Shown here one piece after another: positions 54,215-64,000 of a stretch of DNA of 64,000 bases. The stretch spans positions 10,124,001 to 10,188,000 of the forward strand of contig JAWQEG010000062.1 in assembly GCA_033782935.1 (NCBI GenBank), written 5' to 3'. This stretch comes from Petrolisthes cinctipes (lineage: Eukaryota > Arthropoda > Malacostraca > Decapoda > Porcellanidae). Under the pieces are notes generated by a model. That model made no database searches. It was given only the letters and a program-made list of their open reading frames with translations, and had not been told where the DNA came from. Each line of letters begins with the position of its first letter. The first letter of the stretch is position 1. Position numbers and translations under genes: made by a program.

Positions 54215-55283
54215 TGTCTTATATAGAGTTAGGCATAACCTGACAACTGAAGCTATGATCAGCATTTATTATACCATTTGTTACCCTTATTTCACTTATT
54301 GTGTCTCTGTGTGGGCATGCACATGGCAATCATTTCTGGGTAAGCTAACTATAGCTCAAAATAAAAAGTTCGATGTATATTTTTCCTTCAAAAATTTGAC
54401 TCAACAACAGGTGTTTTATCAGAAGCTAAAATCCTGAAATTTCCTACATTACACAAATATTTTACTTTATTGTTGATACTGCCCATATTGCGAGTAATAA
54501 TGTGAATCTTGTTTATCCAGTATTTAGAACAACAATGTTTAAAAATAATTTAATTAATCTTGGCACTAAATTGTTTAACTCCTTACCTGTAGATATGAAA
54601 ATGCTTCTCAAAACCACAAATATAACAAAATACAAAAAGGAAATAAAACAATATTTATATAACCAACAGAATATTACGTAACTGTTGCTTTGTTTTAGTT
54701 TTCTTACCGATTGCTTCATTTTTTTTTTATTTACTGTTTGATTCTAACTTTGCATTTTCAATTTAATTTCTGTTTGATTTTAATTTCAGTTTGATTTTGA
54801 TTTATTGTTTGCTTTTATTTTTTGCTGTTTTCTTACTATTCTGAGAGTTTTACTGTTTCATTCTAACTTCAGTTTGATTTTGATTTATTCTTTGCTCTTA
54901 TTTTTTACTGTTTTCTAACTTTGCAGAGTTTTATTGTTTCATTTTACTTTTACTGTTTGTTTTTATTTTTTACTGTTTTCTAACTATGTCATTCCATTTT
55001 CAGTTTGATTTTTACTGTTTTTTTTTTTTTTTTAACATTGCTGGGAGTTTTACTGTTCATTTAATTTCAGTTTGATTTTGGTTTACTGTTTTCTTTGGTT
55101 TGGTCTACTGATTAATTTTGTTATTTACTGTTTTGATTCTGTTTTACTGTATGCTTTGTGTGTACTGTCTGTTCATGGTTTATCTGTTTGTTTTTGTGTG
55201 TGTTTTTTTTCTTACAGCTTGAATAGTACATTGTATTTACTATAATAAGCAATAAACATTACTTACTTACTTACTTACTTACA
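54215..55283 (+). mobile_element. 5'-truncated LINE with RT C-terminus, copy 3
   Basis: Copy of 27640-28888 with a deletion of about 180 bp in the 3' UTR (near 55222). It ends in the ttacttacttac tail (about 55258-55282). Confidence 0.7.
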
Positions 55284-55779
55284 CACAGTAGTAACTGTAG
55301 TATATCAGGCTGAGTTGATAAAGAATAAAGAAAGAGTAAGAAAAATGAAGTACAGTACGATAGACAACATAGTAGCTGCAGCAACTAGGTGCTCGGACCA
55401 TGACATTTCACCACACACAAATCTGACTGAGACTGGTCCTCGTCAAACACTGAAACACACTCCAGTGTACACTAAAACTAAAACTAAGGCTGCGTTTACA
55501 CCAAGCGAGTCTAGTCTTGTCAAGTCAGTGCGAATCATTTGACGTGTGTCATTTTCACTTAACCCCGTTCACAACGACTTTATCAGCCCTCGTCAAGTCA
55601 ATGCGATAATTATGAGAGTCACTGCTCAGTTTCCTGCTTGAAGCACAAGACCTATAGCAGAAACCATGGCAGTTCGTGATATCTTGAGAGATTATTTTGT
55701 TACCCCAGGTGGAGCTCTTGAGTGGCAAGACAGAGTGATCCAATAATATTTACAGTAGTTAATTAAAATGTTTTTTCAC
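55284..55779. repeat. Non-coding part of block Y, unit B
   Basis: Copy of 28889-29381. No gene recognised. Confidence 0.5.
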
Positions 55780-55906
55780 CTGTAGATTTTAATTCAGCAA
55801 CAATCTCCTTCCACAGAGCAGCCATGACATCACCATCTCGGTGGCTGCGATCACTTGCATCATGTATAGCAAGGCGCTCTGGAATTAGGTTTATTAGGAG
55901 TTCCAC
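55780..55906 (-). pseudogene. MADF-like exon fragment, copy 3
   Basis: The minus-strand 127-nt copy of 6731-6857, almost identical to 29382-29508. Confidence 0.4.
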
Positions 55907-56259
55907 TTAGATGTTAACACCACTGATGATGCGCTGTGACTGATGAAAATATGGGTATAATATGAATGAGGTTGGGGTAAATAGATAAGAAAAATACACA
56001 TTTTAGCTGAACAAACACACCATTACAATAATAGTAGGCAATGATATGTATGCATATCTAAGACGAGGAAGGTGTTATGTCACACTTACATACCTAACAC
56101 AAATCTACACTTGATAACCTCCTCTGTTCTCACACTTACTACTTTCCTTCCATTCTCCTGTACACAGCACACCACAGTCAAGTCTGCTCACACACACGTC
56201 TGATACATTTAACTCTAAAAAAACTATTTTTCTTAATGATTTCCAAGGCTTAGTATCTT

Positions 56260-56377
56260 GACAACGACCACACCACGTTGAAATCACCGCTTCTCGTCCG
56301 ATCAGCGAAGTTAAGCAACATTGGGTCTGGTTAGTACTTGGATGGGTGACCGCCTGGGAACACCAGATGCTGTTGGC
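56260..56377 (+). rRNA. 5S rRNA gene copy, most complete-looking
   Basis: A full-length 118-nt 5S rRNA on the plus strand, from gacaacgaccacacc to gatgctgttggc. It keeps cttctcgtccgatcagcgaag and ttagtacttggatgggtgac. No internal T4 run. It marks the right edge of unit B and starts a plus-strand 5S array. Downstream catttatcttttaaattttatc supplies T-rich terminators. It is the best candidate here for a working gene; expression is unknown. Confidence 0.9.
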
Positions 56378-57545
56378 ATTTATCTTTTAAATTTTATCTA
56401 ATAATTTCATTTCAATACAGATAACGAGCTATGGCTCTTTTAAATATTGGTTCACACAACCAGATCATTGTGTGTCATTACACTTAGGCTCCAATGACAA
56501 CTCAAATATATCTAGGCCTTTATTTTTCTTTCACAACATAAACGACCTGAAACTTGCTACCTGCTTCCTTTCTACTTATTATTATGCAAGTAAATTAGTG
56601 CATCATTCTGCATCCCACTGCCTTTTATCTATGCAATGCATGCTAAGAAGCAAGTAAGTGATGTCGGCATTACGAAATTAAGGTACAGTGTTACATTCTT
56701 ACAAGTAAGTGAAGCAGGCATTTGAAAAGCAATAGTGCTTTAATTTACATGTGAGGAAGACGTTTTGGAAAGTAGAATGTTACATGCTTACAAGTAACTA
56801 AGTTTATTAGGTTTGGTTATCGGTATACAGGAGTTAGGTATCTCTGGTCTTTTAATCCATTATGTTTCACAACAACTAATGGTCATGTTTTTGGTAGTAG
56901 TTTAGTATCACTCCTGTTCTTATGTCTTGTTCAGTTGTCTATAAACTGATTTTGTTATATCACTTTTGTGTTATTCTACCTTTGTTATCAGCTGCTGTTA
57001 AAACGTTTAACATGCTTCTATTATTATTAGTAGTAGTACCGGTAGTAGTAGTAGTAGTAGTAGTAGTAGTTGTTGTTGTTGTTGTAGTAATATTAGCAGA
57101 GTTTTATTGTAGGTATTTTCCTTCATTCGTTCTTTCTCTTATTTAGTTTTCATTTCGTTATATATTGACGGATTGATATGTGGATATGCTAAGTTCTGCG
57201 TTTCAGTTCGCTAATGTGTAACCATCTCATATGAATGAGGTTGGGGTAAATAAACAAGAAAAATACACATATTAGCTAAACAAACACACCATTACAATAA
57301 TAGTAGCCAATGATATGTATGAATATCTAAGACGAGGAAGGTGTTATGTCACACCTACATACCTAACACACCTCTACACTTGACAATCTCCTCTGTTCTC
57401 ACACTTACTACTTTCCTTCCATTCGCCCGCACGCAGTACTCCACACACATTTCTGCTCACACACACGTTTCGCTCACATTCTTCCTCAAACACAGGAGAG
57501 TGCAATGTACTACAGAAGATGCATTTAACTCTAAAGAAACTATTC
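56378..57545 (+). repeat. 5S rDNA intergenic spacer
   Basis: Spacer of about 1.17 kb with the trinucleotide tract (tag/ttg, 57025-57090) and the CA-rich segment before the next 5S. Confidence 0.7.
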
Positions 57546-57581
57546 ATGGGCGACCGCCTGGGAACACCAGAAGCTGTTGGC
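57546..57581 (+). pseudogene. 5S rRNA 3' fragment
   Basis: Only the last 36 nt of 5S remain (atgggcgaccgcc to agctgttggc), joined to the upstream spacer, followed by about 23 T. Confidence 0.8.
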
Positions 57582-59299
57582 ATTTTTTTTTTTTTTTTTT
57601 TTTATTCTCTAATAATTTCATTTTAACACAGACAACGAGCCATGGCTCTTTTAAATATTGGTTCACACAACCAGATCATTTTGTGTCATTACACTTAGCA
57701 TCCAATGAATCCTCAAATATATCTAGGACTCTTTTTTCTCTTTCACAACATTCACTTACAAGTAAGTGAAGCAGGAATTTGAAAAGAAATAGTGCTTTAA
57801 TTTATATGTGAGGTAGGCGTTTTGGAAAGTAGAATGTTACATGCATAGAAGTAACTAAGTTTATTAGGTTTGGTTATCGGTATACAGGAGTTAGGTATCT
57901 CTGGTCTTTTAATCCATTACGTTTCCAGACAATTAATGGTCATGTTTTTGGTAGTAGTTTAGTTGTTCATATGTCTTGTTCAGTTGTCTATAAACTGATT
58001 TTGTTATATCACTTTTGTGTTATTCTACCTTTGTTATCAGCTGCTGTTAAAACGTTTATTGTGCTTTTATTAGTAGTATCGTTAGTAGTAGTAGTTGTAG
58101 TAGTTGTTGTTGTTGTTGAAGTTGTAGTAGTCATTGCAGTAGTGGTAATATTAACAGGGTTTTATTGTAAGCATGTTCCTTCATTTGTTCTTTCTCTTGT
58201 TTAGTTTTCATTTAGTTATATATTGACGGATTGATATGTGGATATGCTAAGTTCTGCGTTTCCTTTCGCTAATGTGTAACCATCTCATATGAATGAGGTC
58301 GGTGTAAATAGATGCATCCTACTGGCTTTTATCTATGCAATACATGCTGAGAAGCAAGTAAGTGATGTCGGCATTACGGAATTAAGGTACAGTGTTACAT
58401 TCTTACAAGTAAGTGAAGCAGGCATTTGAAAAGCAATAGTGCTTTAAGTTACATGTGAGGTAGGCGTTTTGGAAAGTAGAATGTTACATGCTTAGAAGTA
58501 ACTAAGTTTATTAGGTTTGATTATCGGTATACAGGAGTTAGGTTGGTTATCGGTATACAGGAGTTAGGTATCTCTGGTCTTTTAATCCATTACGTTTCCA
58601 AACAATTAATGGTCATGTTTTTGGTAGTAGTTTAGTATCACTCCTGTTCTTATGTCTTGTTCAGTTGTCTATAAACTGATTTTGTTATATCACTTTTGTG
58701 TTATTCTACCTAGTGTTATCAGCTGATGTTAAAACGTTTATCGTGCTTTTATTATTATTATTATTATTAATATTATTATTAGTTGTTGTTGTAGTCATTG
58801 TAGTAGTAGTAATAGTAGCAGAGTTTTATTGTAGATATTTTTCTTCGTTCAATCTTTCTCTTAATAAGTTTTCATTTAGTTATATATATTGAAGAATTGA
58901 TATGTGGATATGCTAAGTTCCGCGTTTCCGTTCGCTAATGTGTAACCATCTAATATGAATGAGGTTGGGGTAAATAAATAAAAAAAATACACATATTAGC
59001 TGAATAAACACACCATTACAATATTATTAGGCAATGATATGTATGCCTATCTAAGACGAAGAAGGTGTTATGTCACACCTACATACCTAACACACCTCTA
59101 CACTTGACAATCTCCTCTGTACTCACACTTACTACTTTCCTTCCATTCTCCTGCACACAGAACACCACACTCATTTCTGGTCACACACACGTCTCGCTCC
59201 CATTCTTCCTCAAACACAGGAGAGTGCAATGTACTACAGAAGATGCATTTAACTCTAAAAAAATTATTTTTCTTAATGATTTCCAAGACTGTCAATCTT
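57582..59299 (+). repeat. Rearranged 5S spacers without a 5S gene
   Basis: Two partial spacers in tandem. A 5S gene would be expected near 58320, but spacer joins spacer there. A local duplication of ggttatcggtatacaggagt lies at about 58518-58565. Trinucleotide tracts occur at 58060-58130 and 58750-58800. Confidence 0.65.
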
Positions 59300-59417
59300 G
59301 TCAACGGCCACAACACGTTGAAAACACCGCTTCTCGTCCGATCAGCGAAGTTAAGCAACGTTGGGTCTGGTTAGTTCTTGGGTGGGTGACCGCCTGGGAA
59401 CACCAGATGCTGTTGGC
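59300..59417 (+). rRNA. 5S rRNA gene copy
   Basis: A full-length 118-nt copy (gtcaacggccacaac to gatgctgttggc) with ttagttcttgggtgg in place of ttagtacttggatgg. No internal T4 run. Confidence 0.88.
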
Positions 59418-59978
59418 GTTTATATATTTTATGTCTTTTAAAATCCTTTTCAATATTTTAATTTTAACGCAAACAACGAGACATGACTCTTGTGAGGCAT
59501 TATAAGACATTATACACATCAGGAATTACATTTGATACATCCATTGAGAGTACCTAACCTACTAACCTAGCATATATGTAGATTATTAATAATGACCGTG
59601 ACTGTACAATTCCACAAACCATATTCCATATTACACTTTAAATTAGTATTGATAATAAGACATCACGAATGACATTAAATACATCCATTGAGAGTAATTT
59701 ATGTGTGGAACAAATAAAGAAAATATAAGTAACACAACTCAACAGTTACCCTTCAATACTTTAATATGATAATATTGTATACCTCAGAGAAACTATAGTA
59801 TAATTTATGTTCCTTTATATATATAATGTGAAGTGTATAGTAACATTGTATAGTGTAAATAGGTCTCCAGTCAAACATTATAATACAATATATTAAAATA
59901 TAAATAACCCAAATCAACAGTTACCCTTCCATACCTTACTATCAGGGAAACTATAGTATAATTTATGTTCATATAATA
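59418..59978 (+). repeat. Block X, plus copy, cut off by a transposon
   Basis: Matches 29970-30535 and stops at gttcatataat, where the ISL2EU-like element begins. Confidence 0.75.
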
Positions 59979-60856
59979 AGCGAGCCCACACTTTGAGTGA
60001 TGTTGCCAGATGCTGGTCTATTTTTTATCTGCGACATTTTAAGTGCTGGACATGGGTAACTCAGTTAAATTTCATACCTTATTTTACACTAGAAAATGAG
60101 CGTTCTAGTTCACGACCTTTTACTGATATGTATAAAAAAATACATACTTTGGGTTTTCGCATAATATATGCTGAATATACTATATTTTTCATATAAATTA
60201 GTAAATAGTAAAAGTCGAAATGTGTGCATTATGCGGCTTTCATGAACTGCATGAGTATAACAGCCTTCAAATATTAACAATTGTATTTAGCATGAGCCAT
60301 ACCATGAAGCGGAAAATGTTGAAATGCCATATTTTCACATTTATTAGCATTAGAAATATGCATACCTTGCGCTGCCAGACGCATGTGTGTGTGTGTGTGT
60401 GTATGTTTGTAGCTCTGTGGTATGTTTATGTCTGTATAATGCCGAATTGGTTGGGAACCGATACGAGTATTAACTTTCTTGTATATGATTATAAGGGCCA
60501 AACTTTTTCATACATTCTTCTTGTGAATATGTTAATGTGATTTTTATTATATCATGATACGCTTAATCCATTTGATAGGCGTTTCTCTATAAAATTTGAT
60601 GTCAGTTTCGTTACCGAGAGGATAAGTGCCGAAATATCCACTTCTAATGTTTGCTAATTTTGCTTTGGTTTGGTTGTGTTTGGTTTGAGGCTCGAGGTGT
60701 GTGGTTAGTTCTGAGTTTCTCAACGTGTTTGTGAGTTACTGTGATAAGACCAAACAGCTATACAGGAGATAACCTGCTAATCTACAGCACATCACGCCTT
60801 CGGAGCACAAGGAGGCTGTGGTTTCATAGCCCAAACAAGAACAAGAGATAAGCAAC

Positions 60857-63207
60857 ATGCCGAACCACGTTTGTGCTGTAGCAGACTGCAAGTCAGATGC
60901 AAGGCGGCACTCAATGCATGCAGTGCAGGGAACTATTAAAGGGTGGGCCAGATTCCCACCACCCATAAAAGAACCTAAGCGACGGAAGCTTTGGGAGGAC
61001 AGGTGTAGGAGGCCAGCTGGATGGAGATCAACCAGAAATCACTGCATTTGCTCACTACACTTCATTAACTGGGGAGAAAATAAACCTTCACAGAAACACC
61101 CAGACCCAGAATTATTTGCATACAATGGCTGGGGGAAAAACTGCCCAAAAGTCCTGAAAAGAAACAAGAATGTACTTCAGGTTCAGGCACAGCCACATGA
61201 AGTCCCAGATGAACCTCAAGACTTCAGTAATGGCAGCTCCACATCCACCCAGACTCAGAGAAGTGGAGATTCATCACACACAGAGGAAGTGTATGTGTTT
61301 AGAGGTGTCCAAGACTGGTCAGAGGTTGAAATAGGCCTAAACGACACTACTAAAAATGTGACTGAGCAATGTTCTTCACTATCTACTTCTACAGGTAATT
61401 ACCTTGTTTGTTGTATTTAAAGTTGAATCAGTATTTGAGAAGATATATACTTAAAAATATAGTTTTATTAATTTTTGGCAGGAACTGAAATTTTTAAGGT
61501 AGTACAAGTGTGCTTGTGTATAGCCTAATAATGTCTTTTCAACTCATGGTGTTCAGAATGCTATGTTTTAATACTGTGTTTTTAATGAATCTGTAGTTCA
61601 AATCCGTTGGAAGTAAGTGTTTTTGGAGAAACTGTATCACCCTCCCCCCACTTAGTCTCTGAAAACACTCATTTTCACCAGATTTGAATGCAATAATACC
61701 GGAATACCGGAACCTAACCTTAACAATCTACCAGGCTGGATGTAAACACTCAGTGGGAATCTTGATTATAGACATGCGCCCGTATAATACCTTTTTTTTT
61801 AGAGATTCCTAATTCTTACAATTAGTTTTGTATGCTTAGTATACAGCAATGTTACCAATAATGTAATTTTGTTTTTTTCAGTTGTTGGTGAGACATATCA
61901 CAGTGCTAGTGACCACACATATGCCAGCTTTACTGACAGTGGAGGAGCTACAGTGGATCCATCAGATGTAGGTGTGCAGACAGATGATTTTGAAATCCCA
62001 ACACCTGAGGTGAGTGTTTGAATCTATGCGTATTGATCTGATATTGTTATCACAACTAAATAAAATCTGATTCGTCTTGTACAGTAACATACCATATCTT
62101 TTATCTCTACAATAATGATGAGCCTCTTTGTAGCCTGGGCAATCAGGTTAGAAATATAAGATATGTAATCATGACTTCAGATTTTTGTTTTTAGCATGAT
62201 ACCCCTTACTTTTATTCCAGGTGGCAGCTGCAGTTGATGCAGACATTAAGGGAACTCTCCGCCAGGCCTTCATAAACAGGATTTTAAGGAGTGATATGTC
62301 TGTGAAAAAATTCACTGGAATGTTATCCAGGGAATATCTTGATAATGTGTTCAAGATGATAGACAAAAGTGTCACAGATATATATTACTGGAGAGGGCAA
62401 AAAGCTGTTAAGGAAAATAATCCAACATCACATAAAAATAGTAAAGGTAGGGAACTTTCACGTTTTCAGGAATTTTTAATGACTCTAGTGTTTCTCCGAG
62501 AAGGGTACGATTATAATGTTTTGGGTGAATTCTTTGAAATTTCCTCAAGTTTAGTTAGTAGTATTATTATAACATGGATCAACATACTGCAAGAAATATT
62601 TAAGGACTGGATAGTATATCCTAGCGCTGCACAGGTGAGAGCAAGTCTTCCCTCGGACTACCCTGTACAGTATGCAGACACCAGGGTAATCTTGGACTGC
62701 ACAGAATTCTTCACAGTTAGGCCAGGGAATCTGACTGCTCAAGCAGCAACATACTCAACATATAAACACCATAATACATTAAAGGTATTGATAGGAATTA
62801 CACCTACTGGATTAATTTCGTTTGTTTCAAACGTGTATGGAGGAAATACATCAGATAGGTTCATAGCAGAAGCTGAATTCACTGATAAGGTAGAAGCAGG
62901 GGATGCCATAATGGTGGATAGAGGCTTTACTATTGGTGACCTAATACTTCAGCGTGGTGGTAAATTATATATGCCACCATTCACTAGGAAAAGTAAAGGC
63001 AATGGTAAGAAACTTAATCAACATGAAATACTTAAAACTAGAAATATTGCATCTCTACGCATTCATGTTGAGCGAGCCATACAGAGAATGAAAACTTATA
63101 AAATTTTGAGGAAGACTATCGATGCTGAATTGTGGCCTGTAATGGATTATATTGTGAAAATTGTTGCTGTGTTTTGTAATATGCTTCCTCCAATCTGTAC
63201 TAACTGA
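60857..63207 (+). CDS. THAP-domain DDE transposase (ISL2EU-like), three exons, reading frame intact
   Basis: Exons 60857-61394, 61882-62009 and 62221-63207, joined at GT-AG sites with matching phase (538, 128 and 987 nt), give 550 residues and no stop. Residues 1-90 form a THAP zinc finger (Cys6, Cys11, Cys65, His68; FPPP at 33-36; Trp46). A polar linker follows. Exon 3 starts with a conserved N-terminal region, then a helical segment (FQEFLMTLVFLREG). The DDE_4-type catalytic core has Asp381 (LDCTEFF), Asp455 (MVDRGF) and Glu506 (HVERAIQRM). THAP binds the transposon ends and DDE cuts DNA. The start is the first ATG before the THAP cysteines. If the splicing is right, the gene could be active. 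Kolobok elements also carry THAP domains, but the core resembles ISL2EU. Confidence 0.85.
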
Positions 63208-63819
63208 TTATTGACACATTTTTAGCACACATGTCTTTGGGCATAATTTTTCATTTCCTATGTATTAATATTGAATTACATGAAAAGGATGAAATAAATA
63301 AATCTGAAAATATATATATATTAGCTCTTTACTTTATAACCAACTCTTTACTGTATTACAGAATATAAAATGCATGTACTGAACATATAATAAAGAAATT
63401 ATATACAGTATATATAAACAATTATTCTCAACATAATATCTACACATATGTAATGTGACATTATTTTTTATTGCACTTAAGGTGAAAGGAGTTATTCACT
63501 TCTCTATTTAGATGTGAAACTCCACACAGGAAAAAGGCATCATATATAAATTCATAAAAAAACACACAAATGATGAAAACAAAGGCAATACTATTCCTGA
63601 GCAAAGGTATACTGTACTGTACTGTACTGCAATCATCATTACCAGTACAACACCTATATAATATATATAAATCTGTATAAAAATTCTTACAATTTAAAAA
63701 TATATCTATACAGTATGAATATATAAATATTTTTCTATATACATTTTATAATAAAAAAACATTGTCCCTACTGAACACAAAACCAAAATACAGTCACTCT
63801 GTCATTTGCACATATTCAC
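63208..63819. other. Space between two convergent transposon genes
   Basis: About 610 bp, AT-rich, probably the two 3' UTRs. An aataaataaa-type polyadenylation signal occurs at about 63293-63303 for the plus-strand gene. A short gtactgtactgtactg repeat lies at about 63612. Confidence 0.5.
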
Positions 63820-64000
63820 TCATTCTCTTTGTGATCCAATTAATTTAGGCAAAACAAATTTTTCATAAAAGCACATAGCTCTGGTAATATTATTTTCGTA
63901 CAGTGGTTTGTCAAAGAATACTCTTTCCACTGTTAAATGGGGACTTTTCTGTGTGAACATAACAAAATCACACCATTCATATCCTGATACACCTAGATGT
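63820..64000 (-). CDS. YqaJ-like nuclease, C-terminal end (partial)
   Basis: The minus strand is open from the window edge to a TGA at 63820-63822, giving 59 residues. They include YEWCDFVMFTQKSPHLTVER, then FYEKFVLPKL close to the end. This matches the C-terminal end of YqaJ/lambda-exonuclease-type nucleases, where a WCDFVV-like strand is followed by the ERI-like motif. ISL2EU transposons are known to carry such a gene, convergent here with the transposase. The catalytic part is outside the window. Confidence 0.7.
   Translation of the reverse strand, partial: HLGVSGYEWCDFVMFTQKSPHLTVERVFFDKPLYENNITRAMCFYEKFVLPKLIGSQRE

Larger units (their letters stand above)
59979..64000 (+). mobile_element. 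ISL2EU-like DNA transposon (runs past the window)
   Basis: The left border is where block X is interrupted (about 59979, aagcgagcccac). It carries a THAP plus DDE transposase gene on the plus strand and the end of a YqaJ-like nuclease gene on the minus strand, the gene pair described for ISL2EU elements. The right end is outside the window, so terminal repeats and target duplication cannot be checked. 59979-60856 is a leader without a convincing gene, with (GT)n near 60385. Confidence 0.7.

Noticed and set aside
60220..60540. 106-codon ORF upstream of the THAP gene
   Set aside because: Includes a (GT)n tract and has no recognisable motif; likely leader DNA.

Overview
The window looks like eukaryotic, TE-packed, non-genic DNA from an arthropod, most probably a decapod crustacean. 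The reasons are split genes with GT-AG introns, 5S rRNA genes of arthropod type, very dense (TA)n, (CT)n and (CA)n microsatellites, and a mix of Penelope-like, I/Jockey-like, Harbinger, Tc1, Merlin, Ginger-like and ISL2EU-like elements. The species is inferred, not shown. I see no convincing host protein-coding gene; every recognisable coding stretch belongs to a mobile element.

Layout. 1-2318: a LINE with endonuclease and RNase H but no reverse-transcriptase core, fused to a broken 5S rRNA gene. 2319-6720: a minus-strand 5S rDNA array of three genes about 1.27 kb apart, plus a spacer block here called X. 6720-8694: a MADF-like exon and a truncated LINE (block Y, minus). 8695-9890: block X, plus. 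9891-29969: a roughly 20-kb unit (A) that begins in a 5S remnant and ends in a 5S gene. 29970-37102: the linker between the units, with X, a Merlin transposase, a LINE ORF1, a 5S gene, X again and a 5S pseudogene. 37103-56377: unit B, a near-identical direct repeat of A. 56378-59978: more plus-strand 5S rDNA. 59979-64000: an ISL2EU-like transposon with a three-exon THAP-DDE gene and the end of a YqaJ-type nuclease gene on the other strand.

Because A and B are the same sequence, each serves as the empty site for insertions found only in the other, so transposon ends and target duplications can be read directly. A has a 5831-bp Harbinger element (CTG duplication). B has a piggyBac-like MITE (TTAA duplication) that itself contains a 5025-bp Harbinger (CTG duplication), all inside a Penelope-like reverse transcriptase, and also an 816-bp Ginger-like element (TATA duplication). 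A also has a 1.1-kb palindrome plus ATT-rich insert that B lacks.

5S genes lie on both strands and mark several breakpoints (both ends of the 20-kb units, the LINE-5S fusion, an inverted duplication of 2319-4520 against 34508-37066). This suggests that dispersed 5S copies helped drive the rearrangements. Percent identities were judged by eye and not computed.
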